Positions 1 through 8,113 of a DNA stretch of 64,000 nucleotides are shown here, piece after piece. The stretch covers positions 186,001 through 250,000 of the forward strand of contig NZ_JAUSRO010000009.1 in assembly GCF_030811835.1 (NCBI RefSeq), in the 5' to 3' direction. Numbering within the stretch: the stretch's first letter is position 1; each line of letters starts with the position of its first letter. Source of the stretch: Variovorax ginsengisoli. Lineage in GTDB: Bacteria > Pseudomonadota > Gammaproteobacteria > Burkholderiales > Burkholderiaceae_C. The notes beneath the pieces were generated by a model. That model was not told the DNA's origin, did not search any database, and saw nothing but the letters and a program-made list of their open reading frames with translations. A program made the position numbers and the translations under genes.

Positions 1-53
1 CGGGCTTCGGTGAAGAGTCGGGCCAGGGTCTGGTCGGAAAGCGGTGTGTTCAT
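1..53 (-). CDS. Nitroreductase family protein, RutE-like (partial, N-terminus only)
   Basis: Only the first 17 codons are inside the window; the gene runs off the left edge. The visible peptide begins MNTPLSDQTLARLFTEAR, which resembles the start of RutE/malonic-semialdehyde-reductase-type nitroreductases (FMN enzymes that use NAD(P)H). The ATG is preceded on the minus strand by an AGGA-containing ribosome site. It is divergent from the TPR gene on its right. Family assignment rests on a short N-terminal pattern, so it is tentative. Confidence 0.5.
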   Translation of the reverse strand, partial: MNTPLSDQTLARLFTEA

Positions 54-110
54 GAAGTCCTGTCTGGAATGGAAAGCCGCGCCAGTGTAGAAAGAATCCT
101 TCGCCGGGAA

Positions 111-130
111 CGTCACGTCACGTCTCGTCT
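111..130. repeat. Four tandem CGTCW pentamers in a divergent promoter region
   Basis: Four head-to-tail pentamers, CGTCA CGTCA CGTCT CGTCT, sit in the short region between the nitroreductase-like gene and the divergent TPR gene. They could be half-sites for a regulator or chance. The same CGTCA/TGACG half-site makes a palindrome at 2627-2641. No clear -10/-35 pair is visible here. Confidence 0.25.
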
Positions 131-167
131 GGCGCCCTGAGTGACCAGCGGCCCCCGTGTCCACACC

Positions 168-1943
168 ATGTCCGGTCCCACATCTTCCCCCGAGATCGCC
201 GAGCACGACGCCTGGCGCAGCGAGCTGGTCCGCATCCTGGACAGCGACTGTTTCGCTGGTGCCAACCGCATCAGCACCCTGCTGCAGTTCGTGGTTGACG
301 AGACGCTCGCCGGCCGGGGCGCACGCCTGAAGGAATACGTCATCGGCGTGGAGGTGCTCAAGTGCTCGGAAGACTTCGATCCCCGGATCGACACCAACGT
401 GCGTACCGAGGCCTGGAGACTGCGTGAACGGCTGCAGCGCTACTACATGGGCGAGGGCGCTGGCAATCCGCACCGCATCGAGCTGCCTCGGCGCACCTTC
501 GTGCCCGTGCTGCGCAGCGTGGCCGCCAAGCCCGCGGACGACACGCTGGTCGTGGTGCCTGCCTCGGCACCAGCGTCGCAGATCGTTCTTGCGCTGCAGG
601 CCTTTAGGGAGTCACCGGAGGGGGGTGCGGACATCGCAGGCCTCGGGCTGTGCGTGGTGGACGAACTGGCGCTGGAACTCAGCGACCATCCGGCGCTGCG
701 GCTGGTCCATGTGCCGTCGAGCACGGACTTCGCCGCTTCCAGCCAGGCCGACTGGCTGCTGCGCGGCAGCGTGCGTCTCGTGGGCCCCACGCTGCGCACG
801 GTCGTGCACCTGGTGCGCCCCGACGGGCAGGAGCAGCTCTGGTCTCAGGGCTTCGAGCATCGGCCGCAGGAGATGGTCGACCTGCCGCGCGTGCTGGCAC
901 GCGACATCGTCCGGGCATTGATCACCAGCCCCATCGCGGTGTCGATGGGCCTGAACCGCCCACGGCCCTTTGACGGCATCCGGGGCAGCTTCGCGCGCAG
1001 CATCCTCAGTTCCGGCTTCGAGCGCATGGCCGGTGACCTCGAGCGCGTCAGGCGCCAGGTGCGGCGCATCGAGGCCTGGCTGCTGCACCATCCAGAGGAC
1101 GGCGCGGCCAAGTCCCAGCTGGCGACCCTGTTGGCCTGGAACATCTGCGCGGCGCCGGCCTTCCGCAGCGAGTTCGTGCCGCTGCGCCAGCGCTGTGCCC
1201 GTGACCTGTTGAGCGCGCCATCGCCCTCGGTCGATGCCCTGGTGGCGCTCGGGCTGGCTTCCATGGTCGACTTCGACTGGCACGGCGCCGTGGCGCTGCT
1301 CGACGCCGCCGTGCTGGCGGAGCCCGACTGCTCGGACGCACGCGTGGTGCGCGGCCTGTGTGCGCTGCATCTGGGCGACGCCGTGTCCGCACAGCATGAG
1401 CTGGAGCTGGCCTGCCGCACCGACGGGCAGTCGCCCCTGGCCTTTGCCACGCTGGGGATGCTGCATTTCCATCAGCACCGGTTCCCGCAGGCGGCCAGCG
1501 CCGCGCGGCACGCCCTGTCGCTCGACGCGCACTGCGAGCCGGCCGCCGTGTTGTTGGCCGACAGCGAACTCAGCGGCGGCCAGTTCGACGAAGGCATCGC
1601 CATCCTGCAGCGCGCGCGCAGCTGGAGCGGTCGCTGGCCGGTGCTCATGGGTCGCCTGGGCCACGCCTATGCGCTCAACGGGCGCGAGCATCTGGCACGC
1701 ACACTGCTCGGCGAACTGCAGCAGACCTGCGTGGGCGAGGCGTCCGCGCATGCGGCGATCGCGGACATCCATCTGGGCCTGGGCGAGCGCGACGCGGCGC
1801 TGGCTGAACTCAACCAGGCAGTCGGCCAGCGCATCCTGCCCGACCTGCTGCTGCTGCGTTCCGCGCCGCGCTACGACGGCCTGCGGCGCGACGCCCGCTT
1901 CGTCCAGCTGATCGAGCGCATGGCGCTGCCGGCCGCGGCCTGA
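168..1943 (+). CDS. TPR-repeat protein with N-terminal winged-helix-like domain (regulator-like)
   Basis: A protein of about 591 residues. Roughly the first 100 residues carry a pattern (LLQFVVDETLAGR, LKEYVIGVEV, FDPRIDTNVR, LRERLQRYY) found at the start of many bacterial TPR proteins often labelled adenylate-cyclase-like or CadC-like; this segment resembles a DNA- or signal-binding head. A middle part (about 140-270) looks like the TolB/FlgO-like section of those proteins. The C-terminal half is alanine- and leucine-rich helical repeats of TPR type, and no cyclase catalytic motif is seen. The ATG at 168 was chosen over a GTG at 141; neither has a clear ribosome site. The partner or signal is unknown. 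Confidence 0.6.
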   Translation: MSGPTSSPEIAEHDAWRSELVRILDSDCFAGANRISTLLQFVVDETLAGRGARLKEYVIGVEVLKCSEDFDPRIDTNVRTEAWRLRERLQRYYMGEGAGNPHRIELPRRTFVPVLRSVAAKPADDTLVVVPASAPASQIVLALQAFRESPEGGADIAGLGLCVVDELALELSDHPALRLVHVPSSTDFAASSQADWLLRGSVRLVGPTLRTVVHLVRPDGQEQLWSQGFEHRPQEMVDLPRVLARDIVRALITSPIAVSMGLNRPRPFDGIRGSFARSILSSGFERMAGDLERVRRQVRRIEAWLLHHPEDGAAKSQLATLLAWNICAAPAFRSEFVPLRQRCARDLLSAPSPSVDALVALGLASMVDFDWHGAVALLDAAVLAEPDCSDARVVRGLCALHLGDAVSAQHELELACRTDGQSPLAFATLGMLHFHQHRFPQAASAARHALSLDAHCEPAAVLLADSELSGGQFDEGIAILQRARSWSGRWPVLMGRLGHAYALNGREHLARTLLGELQQTCVGEASAHAAIADIHLGLGERDAALAELNQAVGQRILPDLLLLRSAPRYDGLRRDARFVQLIERMALPAAA

Positions 1944-1988
1944 GCGCCAGTGAGATAGGCGAAGTCGCCAAGGTGGCCATGGCGGGCT

Positions 1989-2519
1989 TCATGCTGCGCA
2001 GGCTTCGCCCGTCAGCTGCGCATAGCGCCCTGCGTGGAAGAGCAGGGGCGTGGCGTCCGGCCGATGGTCGCAGGACTGGATGTCGCCGATGAAGATGAGG
2101 TGGTCGCCGCCGACATGCTGCGCGACGGCGCTGCACTGCAGCACGGCCGCGCAGCCGCCGAGCAGCGGCACGCCGCCCACGCCGTGCCCCACGTCCAGAC
2201 CGGCGAAGCGGTCTTCGCTGCGCCGGGCAAAGCGCTCCGACAGCGGCTGCTGGTCGGCCGCGAGGATGTGCACGGCCCAGTGCGCGGCGTTGCGGAAGGC
2301 GTCGATCGAGCCGGAGCCGCGGCCCAGGCTCCACAGCACCAGGGGTGGCGTGAGCGACACCGAGCTGAAGCTGTTGGCCGTCAGCCCGACCGGCCGACCG
2401 TGCGCATCGCGCGTGGTGACGATGGTCACGCCGGTGGCAAAGCTGCCGAGTACACGGCGCAGGAAGAGCGGATCGAAGGACGAGGCAGAAGCGATGAACG
2501 GGGTGGATGCGATGGGCAC
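1989..2519 (-). CDS. Flavin reductase, HpaC-like (small component of a two-component monooxygenase)
   Basis: A 176-residue protein of the flavin-reductase split-barrel family. The hallmark region lies at residues 27-65 (SFATGVTIVTT, then GLTANSFSSVSLTPPLVLWSL). Family members reduce FMN or FAD with NAD(P)H and hand it to an oxygenase. The GTG start at 2519 is preceded by GGAG at good spacing and gives the usual family length; the open frame runs much further upstream but that part is antisense to the next gene. It is divergent from an HsaA-like oxygenase, its probable partner, and the two share a 228-bp control region. Confidence 0.85.
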   Translation of the reverse strand: MPIASTPFIASASSFDPLFLRRVLGSFATGVTIVTTRDAHGRPVGLTANSFSSVSLTPPLVLWSLGRGSGSIDAFRNAAHWAVHILAADQQPLSERFARRSEDRFAGLDVGHGVGGVPLLGGCAAVLQCSAVAQHVGGDHLIFIGDIQSCDHRPDATPLLFHAGRYAQLTGEACAA

Positions 2520-2626
2520 GAGGACTCCAGGCCAGTGACGGATCGCCGCACTGTGCGCCCGGCGTCGCGGCGGCAGAAGTCTCGCCACGTTGCGGCCGGC
2601 GTGGCGTGGCCGGCGCGACGTTGCGT

Positions 2627-2641
2627 GTGACGTGTCGTCAC
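2627..2641. promoter_or_regulatory. Inverted repeat GTGACG-TGT-CGTCAC, candidate operator
   Basis: A perfect 6-bp-arm inverted repeat (GTGACG, spacer TGT, CGTCAC) lies midway between the divergent flavin reductase and HsaA-like oxygenase genes. Its position suits a shared operator. The cognate regulator is not evident; no regulator gene adjoins this cluster. The rest of 2520-2747 shows only a GGAGA ribosome site just before the oxygenase start. Confidence 0.4.
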
Positions 2642-2747
2642 TTCGCGCGGCGCCGCGTGGCTTCCACACTGCCGCCATCGCATCGCTGCCGGCATCGCGG
2701 CGGCGGGTTCCATATGCCTGACCGATGAATATTCTGGAGACACCTCG

Positions 2748-4052
2748 ATGACTTCCTTTACGCCGACCTACAAGGGCGTGCCCCTGGTGACCGAGACGGG
2801 TGCGCGCATCCGAGAACAGGTGAGCGCGCTGATCCCCCTGATGCGGCGCCATGCGCTCGAAGGCGAGCGCATCGGCGCCATGCCGCAGGAGACGCTGGAA
2901 GCGCTGCACGCCACTGGCGCCTTCATGCTGACGACGCCGGTGGAATTGGGCGGACATGCGCTGGGCATTCGCGACGTGGTCGACATCGTGGCCGAGATGG
3001 GCCGTGGCGACGGCGCGGCCGGCTGGCTGGGCTTCGTCGCTGGCGGCGTGCGCAACCTGCTGGGCTTCCCGGAGCTGGCGCTGCAGGAGCTGGCCGAGAC
3101 TGGCCGCAACGCCATCGGCCCCTGGGCGGTCGGTGCATCGATCTTCTCGACCAAGGTGGGCGAGGCGCGCAGCGTCGACGGTGGTCTGATGGTCAAGGGC
3201 ACCTGGCACTTCGGCAGCGGCTGCAAGCATGCGGCGTGGGCAGCGGTCGGTGTCGAGCTGATGGGCCCGCAAGGCCCGCGGCGTGGCATGGTGCTGCTCG
3301 AGCGCAAGCAGTACGAGATCCTCGACGACTGGAAGGTCATGGGCATGCGCGGCACCTGCAGCAACAGCCTGCGCACCACGGATGAAACCTTCGTGCCGCA
3401 GCATCGCTTCGTCGACATGGCCGAGCTTCCCGCCCGCATGGACGCGCTGAACGGCCGTTACGAAGGCCTGGCCTACCGGGTCGATGCGCGCGGCCTGATG
3501 ATGGTCACCAACCTCACCAACATGGCGGTGACCTATGGCATGGCGCGCGGCGCGCTGGACTGCTTCATCGAGCAGGCCAAGAAGCTCAAGCCCTTCAACC
3601 TGCCGTACCCGACCATCGCCGATGCCGCGTCCACGCAGATGGTGGCGGCCAAGGCCGCCGCCATGATCGACCTGACGCGCGCCGTGCTGCACGAGATGGC
3701 CGAGATCGTCGACCGCTCGGCGATCGATGGCGCCGGCCTCTCGCTGGACCAGGAGTCGCAGATGCAGATGAACTCCGTCTATGGCCGCCAGCTCTGCGAC
3801 GACGCTGTCAGCATGCTGCAGCTGTGCCTGGGCTCATCGACGGTGGGCGAGGGCAACCCGATCCAGCGCTTCGTGCGCGACATCCGGGTGGCCAACACGC
3901 ACGGTGCCGTGCGCGTCGATCCCACGGCCGAGTTGCATGGCCGTCACCTGCTGGGCCTGCCGCCGTTCGCCATGTTCGCTGGCGGCCTGCCCGATGTGGC
4001 GACCCAACCCCCGGGCGGCCCGGGCATGCCCGGCATGCCGCCGCGCCCCTGA
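2748..4052 (+). CDS. HsaA-like flavin-dependent monooxygenase (acyl-CoA-dehydrogenase fold, group D)
   Basis: A 434-residue protein with the acyl-CoA dehydrogenase fold. Its C-terminal signature (ANTHGAVRVDPTAELHGRHLLG) and overall pattern match the oxygenase component of two-component flavin monooxygenases such as HsaA and related indole- or phenol-type hydroxylases, rather than true acyl-CoA dehydrogenases. It would take reduced flavin from the divergent reductase and hydroxylate an aromatic or polycyclic substrate. The ATG follows GGAGA. The last 20 residues are a Pro/Gly/Met-rich tail (GGPGMPGMPPRP) that is probably unstructured. The substrate cannot be read from the sequence; the MFS and porin genes downstream suggest an imported compound. 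Confidence 0.8.
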   Translation: MTSFTPTYKGVPLVTETGARIREQVSALIPLMRRHALEGERIGAMPQETLEALHATGAFMLTTPVELGGHALGIRDVVDIVAEMGRGDGAAGWLGFVAGGVRNLLGFPELALQELAETGRNAIGPWAVGASIFSTKVGEARSVDGGLMVKGTWHFGSGCKHAAWAAVGVELMGPQGPRRGMVLLERKQYEILDDWKVMGMRGTCSNSLRTTDETFVPQHRFVDMAELPARMDALNGRYEGLAYRVDARGLMMVTNLTNMAVTYGMARGALDCFIEQAKKLKPFNLPYPTIADAASTQMVAAKAAAMIDLTRAVLHEMAEIVDRSAIDGAGLSLDQESQMQMNSVYGRQLCDDAVSMLQLCLGSSTVGEGNPIQRFVRDIRVANTHGAVRVDPTAELHGRHLLGLPPFAMFAGGLPDVATQPPGGPGMPGMPPRP

Positions 4053-4128
4053 CCCCGCAGCCTGCGCATCGGGCATGGCACGGGCCCGCAACCGTGCCGC
4101 ATAAGAAATACCTGTTGGAGACAAAGAA

Positions 4129-5412
4129 ATGACCCTTGAAGTACATGGGATGGTCGGGCGCCCGGCGCTCGACGTGGCGCGGTCCGCGCCGGGCTACCGC
4201 TGGCGGCTGCTGGCCGCGCTGTGGTTCGTGGTGGCCGTCGTGGTGGCGCTGCCGAGCGTGGGCGGCGGCGTGCTCAATGCCCACATGGTTCAGGAACTGC
4301 AGATGGACCGGGGCGTGTATGGCCTGGCCTTCGGCGTGTTCGTGATGATGATGGGCGTGCCCGGTCCGCTGGTGGCCGCCGCGGTGCGCCGCTTCGGCGT
4401 GCGGCCGGTGATGCTCACGGGCTGTGCCATGGTGCTGGCGGGCGCGCTGCTGATCGCCACGGTGGTGCAGCACGGCTGGCAGTTCGCGCTGTGTTTCGGT
4501 GTGCTGATCGGTGGCGGCGTGGCCACCGCGGGCGTGCTGCCGGCGCAGGCCGCCGTCACCTACTGGTTCCACGACAAGCGGGCGCTGGCGGTGTCCATCG
4601 TGCTGTCGGCCGTGGACATCGGCGGGATCGTCGCGGCGCCAGCGCTGGAAGGCGTGGTGGCCGGCCATGACTGGCGCAGCGGTTGGATGCTGATCGCGGC
4701 GCTGGCCGGCGTCGGTCTGCTGGCGATCACCTTCACGTTGCGCCGCGACGGTGGCCAGGACGTCGGTGCGCCGCCCATTCACGAGCGCCCGACGCAGGGC
4801 CGCGTGCACAAGACCCATCGTGCATGGACCTTCAGGCAGGCGGTGCGCACGCCGGCCTTCTGGTGCATCGCCGTCTTCTCGACCGCGGTGGGGATCGACT
4901 GGATCCTGTTCATGGCCCATGGCGTGATCCACCTGCGCGATGTGGGCTACACCGCCGAACAGGCCGCCCGTGCGGTGGCTGTGATGGTGAGTGCCTCGTT
5001 GGTCGGCAACCTCGCCGCGGGCGCGCTGGGCGACCGGATTCCACCGCACCGCATCGGCGTGGTCGCCATGGCGCTGATGGCGGTCGGGCTGGTGCTTGCC
5101 GCGCATCCCCAGGGCTCCGATGGCCTGTGGTTCTTCGCGCTGCCGATGGGCCTCGGCTATGGCGCATCGCAGGTCTGCCTGATGGCCATGCTGGGCAACT
5201 ACTTCGGTGCGCGCGCCTTTCCCGCGGTTTTCGGCGCGCTGCTGGCGGCCGGTACGGCCGCGGCCGCTGCGCTGGCCGCTGGAGCCGGTGTGACCTTCGA
5301 GGCGATCCATACCTACGGCCCCGTGTTCTACGTCTGCGCGGCGCTCAGCGTGTTCGCCACCGTGGCGATCGCGCTGGCGTCACCGCCTCGCGGCGATGCA
5401 GCGGCGCAGTAG
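4129..5412 (+). CDS. MFS transporter
   Basis: A 427-residue very hydrophobic inner-membrane protein with two halves of about six helices. They are separated by a charged loop near residues 205-235. The inter-helix motif after the second segment (PLVAAAVRRFGVRPVM) is of MFS type, and the overall look is close to OFA/monocarboxylate-type carriers. The start has TTGGAGAC upstream. It lies 76 bp after the HsaA-like gene and before an outer-membrane porin, so it is probably the inner-membrane carrier for the substrate or product of the monooxygenase. Confidence 0.8.
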   Translation: MTLEVHGMVGRPALDVARSAPGYRWRLLAALWFVVAVVVALPSVGGGVLNAHMVQELQMDRGVYGLAFGVFVMMMGVPGPLVAAAVRRFGVRPVMLTGCAMVLAGALLIATVVQHGWQFALCFGVLIGGGVATAGVLPAQAAVTYWFHDKRALAVSIVLSAVDIGGIVAAPALEGVVAGHDWRSGWMLIAALAGVGLLAITFTLRRDGGQDVGAPPIHERPTQGRVHKTHRAWTFRQAVRTPAFWCIAVFSTAVGIDWILFMAHGVIHLRDVGYTAEQAARAVAVMVSASLVGNLAAGALGDRIPPHRIGVVAMALMAVGLVLAAHPQGSDGLWFFALPMGLGYGASQVCLMAMLGNYFGARAFPAVFGALLAAGTAAAAALAAGAGVTFEAIHTYGPVFYVCAALSVFATVAIALASPPRGDAAAQ

Positions 5413-5419
5413 GCGCTGT

Positions 5420-5474
5420 AAACGAGACGACAACGCGACCACACCAACACACAACGACAACGAGACAACAGAAA
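5420..5474 (+). other. Uracil-free, C/A-rich leader before the porin gene
   Basis: From just after the MFS stop to the porin ATG the coding strand has 55 nt without a single T. It is mostly A and C and contains repeats of the type ACGAGAC and ACAACGA. It is atypical for this GC-rich sequence and contains no strong Shine-Dalgarno; the best is GAGA. Such unstructured C/A-rich leaders are known targets of base-pairing sRNAs (for example GcvB-type) or Rho loading sites; which applies here is unknown. Confidence 0.4.
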
Positions 5475-6967
5475 TGAAGAAATCCAATCTGCACAAGTGG
5501 GCCGCATGCGGCCTGGCGTCGGTGGCCTTGGGCGCCGCGGCGCAGAGCGCCACGCCCGCATCGCAGGACCAGCCCAAGGCCACCAGCCGCACGGACAGCG
5601 GTGCGGTGCTGGGCAGCGAAGTCCTGGGCAGCAAGGCGGTGCCGGTGGGCCCGGAGTTCGCGTTGCCGCAGGGGCCGCTGAAGGACGTCGGCGACCGTCT
5701 GCGCGACAACGGCGTCTCGCTGGGCATGACTTTCGTCGACATGTACTTCAGCAACCCGTCGACCGGCATCCAGCCCGGCAACTCTGCCAACTACGGCAAC
5801 ATGGTCTTCGACCTCGGACTGGACCTGGGGAAGATCGCCGGGCTGCGCGGCACCGAAATCAACCTGACCCAAATCGTGAACCGACCCTCGAGGAACACGG
5901 ACACCTATCTGTTCAAGACCGGGTCGGGCTTCACGCCGTACCCGGTGATCACCACGGCCACCGACCTGGCGAACTTCACCATCCGCCAGCGCGCGATGGA
6001 CGACCGGCTCAAGCTGGAGTTCGGCCGCATGAACCTCACCCAGGAATACATGGTGGGCAACATGTGCAGCGGCTGCATCATGAGCACCCAGGCCACGGTG
6101 CTCAATCAGCCCGGGTTGACCAAGTCGGTCTGGGGCGGTTCGGCGCGCTATTCGCTCGACAAGGACCGCACCGTCGGCTTCGCCATGCTGCAGGACAACA
6201 GCGACAACTGGCAGAACACCAACGGTTGGGACTGGGGCCGTGGCAAGACGGACGGGTACATCGCGATGATGAACTACACCCAGCGCAAGGGCTTCGAGGA
6301 CTCGGCGTATCCGTACAAGCTGGAAGCCGGCGTGTATCACAACTCGGCGCGCTACGACGACCCGCTTTACAACACCGACGGCAGTTCCAAGGTCCAGAAC
6401 TCGAGCGGCACGCCGCTGGAACACAAGGGCCGCTCCGGCCTCTACGCGCAGGGCCGCAAGGTCTACTGGACCCGCGATGGCGACCGCCCCGGCGTGCCGG
6501 AAAACCTGGCGGCCTACAGTGGCTTCGCGTACACCGCCGGGTCCGCGCAGGAATACCCCTTCGAAGCCTATGCGGGCAGCGAGTGGAGCGGCTTCTCCAA
6601 GAGCAATCCGCTGGCGATGGTCGGCTTCAACGTGCGCTACCTGCGCCTGGGCGAGCGCCGCGCACTCTACGAGCAGCAGACCCGCTTTGGCTACACGGCG
6701 GCAATGAACGCCATGACCGGCGGTGCCGTCGCGGTGGTCGATGAACAGGTGCCGCGGAACATGTTCCTGTTCGACGTGCATGGACGGGTGGGCCTGATGC
6801 CCGGCGTGTTCCTGGAGGCCAGCGTCCAGTACCTGAAGAACCCCAATTCGTTGATCCCGGCCACCTACCAGCGTTCGCGCAACGGCTACATGTTCAGCCT
6901 GATGCTGGTAGCCGACTTCGGCGTGCTGTCGGGCCTGTCCCGCATGCCTGGCGACAAGATTTTCTGA
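5474..6967 (+). CDS. OprB-like outer-membrane porin
   Basis: A 497-residue protein with a signal peptide of about 24 residues (KWAACGLASVALGAAAQS). After a linker, the mature part begins with GDRLRDNGVSLGM, the opening pattern of OprB-type carbohydrate-selective porins. It then alternates short amphipathic strands and aromatic girdle residues typical of a beta-barrel, and ends near a terminal aromatic (KIF). It would form an outer-membrane channel. The start is the ATG followed by KKSNLHK because that gives a proper signal peptide; the open frame begins earlier. It fits as the outer-membrane route for the monooxygenase cluster substrate. Confidence 0.8.
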   Translation: MKKSNLHKWAACGLASVALGAAAQSATPASQDQPKATSRTDSGAVLGSEVLGSKAVPVGPEFALPQGPLKDVGDRLRDNGVSLGMTFVDMYFSNPSTGIQPGNSANYGNMVFDLGLDLGKIAGLRGTEINLTQIVNRPSRNTDTYLFKTGSGFTPYPVITTATDLANFTIRQRAMDDRLKLEFGRMNLTQEYMVGNMCSGCIMSTQATVLNQPGLTKSVWGGSARYSLDKDRTVGFAMLQDNSDNWQNTNGWDWGRGKTDGYIAMMNYTQRKGFEDSAYPYKLEAGVYHNSARYDDPLYNTDGSSKVQNSSGTPLEHKGRSGLYAQGRKVYWTRDGDRPGVPENLAAYSGFAYTAGSAQEYPFEAYAGSEWSGFSKSNPLAMVGFNVRYLRLGERRALYEQQTRFGYTAAMNAMTGGAVAVVDEQVPRNMFLFDVHGRVGLMPGVFLEASVQYLKNPNSLIPATYQRSRNGYMFSLMLVADFGVLSGLSRMPGDKIF

Positions 6968-6993
6968 AACCGTTATTGATTGGAGCAACACGC

Positions 6994-7422
6994 ATGGATG
7001 CAGCCCACAACCTGAACGAGCGCTTCGAGCGCGCCGAGGCCAACAAGCAGCTGGTCATCGACTTCTACCGCCATGTCTTCGACGCCCTCGATCCGTCGGC
7101 GGTGAAAGATTTCGTGCTGGAGGACTATCACCAGCACTGCCGTCACATGCCGCAGGGGCGCGTCGGCCTGGAGGCGTTCGTGGCGCGGGTCGCGGGCGGC
7201 CGGCCACCGCTGCCGGTGCAGCCCGAGATGGCCAACCCGCCGGCTTTTCTGATCGCCGAAGGGGACATGGTGGCCATCGGCGGCGGCCTGCCCCAGCCCG
7301 ACCCGGACCGGCCGGGCGAGTTCTACGACTACTTCATCGTCGACACCTACCGTGTGCGCGACGGGCGTCTGGCCGAGCACTGGAGCAGCATCAACAAGAT
7401 AGCGCCGCCCAAGCACGGCTGA
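6994..7422 (+). CDS. SnoaL-like / NTF2-fold protein
   Basis: A 142-residue protein with the SnoaL-like pattern: NKQLVIDFYRHVF near the N-terminus, a YHQHCRHMPQGR segment, and the ending VDTYRVRDGRLAEHW. The family includes small cyclases, isomerases and uncharacterised catabolic proteins. The ATG follows TTGGAGC at good spacing; the frame opens at 6976 with a less likely start. It is last in the run after the porin and may act on a product of the monooxygenase. The exact reaction is unknown. Confidence 0.75.
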   Translation: MDAAHNLNERFERAEANKQLVIDFYRHVFDALDPSAVKDFVLEDYHQHCRHMPQGRVGLEAFVARVAGGRPPLPVQPEMANPPAFLIAEGDMVAIGGGLPQPDPDRPGEFYDYFIVDTYRVRDGRLAEHWSSINKIAPPKHG

Positions 7423-7442
7423 CCGCACCGCGGTGGGCGTCG

Positions 7443-8066
7443 CTACCCATTGGGAGCGGCGCAGAGGCCGGCCATGAAAACATCGACGCACAACGGCCAG
7501 GTCGATCGCTGGCCGGGTTGCAGGGGATCGACGGCGTGCGCGGACAGCACCCCGATGCCGACGGAATGCAGGCAGTTCGCAGCGGTCGCCGGTTCCAGGC
7601 CTTGGCGCAGCTGTCCTCTGGCATGGGCGATGTCCATGACCTGGACCAGGCGCGAGATGGCTGCGGACGTGGCGTGCTCGATGTGCATCCTCGCATCGAC
7701 TGGCAAGTCGGGGCCTGCGCCATGCCTGAGCATGAGCCGCACCCGTTGCCATTGCGCGGGGTCCTGTGTGCAACGTTGAATCTGCAGCCAGAGTTGCCGG
7801 CGCAGCCGATCCAGCGGCCGTGGGTGCGTGCGGTAGGGCGCCAGGTCGCTGCCGATGTCCAGTGGCCACTGGAGCCCGGCGATGATCTCGTTCAACAGTG
7901 CGTCCTTGTTCGCAAAGTGCCAGTACACCGCGCCACGGGTGAAGCCGGCACGCATCGCCACGTCGCCCAGTGTCGTGGCGTGGACCCCGTTGTCGCAGAA
8001 CGCCGCCAGAGCGGCGTCGACCAATCGGGCGCGCGTGAGCAAGGCCTCGGCCCGCGTGTGGCGCAT
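7443..8066 (-). CDS. TetR/AcrR-family repressor (first of two flanking the RND operon)
   Basis: A 207-residue AcrR-type regulator. The start at 8066 gives MRHTRAEALLTRARLVDAAL, the common N-terminus of AcrR/TtgR proteins. A TTG start at 8117 overlapping the channel stop by 4 bp (TTGA) is the alternative and would imply coupling. The helix-turn-helix is at about 31-54 (TTLGDVAMRAGFTRGAVYWHF). The rest is a helical ligand-binding domain with many Arg and His. It follows the outer-membrane channel gene on the same strand, so it is probably transcribed with the pump and may autoregulate it. Confidence 0.85.
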   Translation of the reverse strand: MRHTRAEALLTRARLVDAALAAFCDNGVHATTLGDVAMRAGFTRGAVYWHFANKDALLNEIIAGLQWPLDIGSDLAPYRTHPRPLDRLRRQLWLQIQRCTQDPAQWQRVRLMLRHGAGPDLPVDARMHIEHATSAAISRLVQVMDIAHARGQLRQGLEPATAANCLHSVGIGVLSAHAVDPLQPGQRSTWPLCVDVFMAGLCAAPNG

Positions 8067-8113
8067 GGCGTCAGGGTCCCTTGGCCGGGGATACGGGGTG
8101 CCTGCGCATGCGG

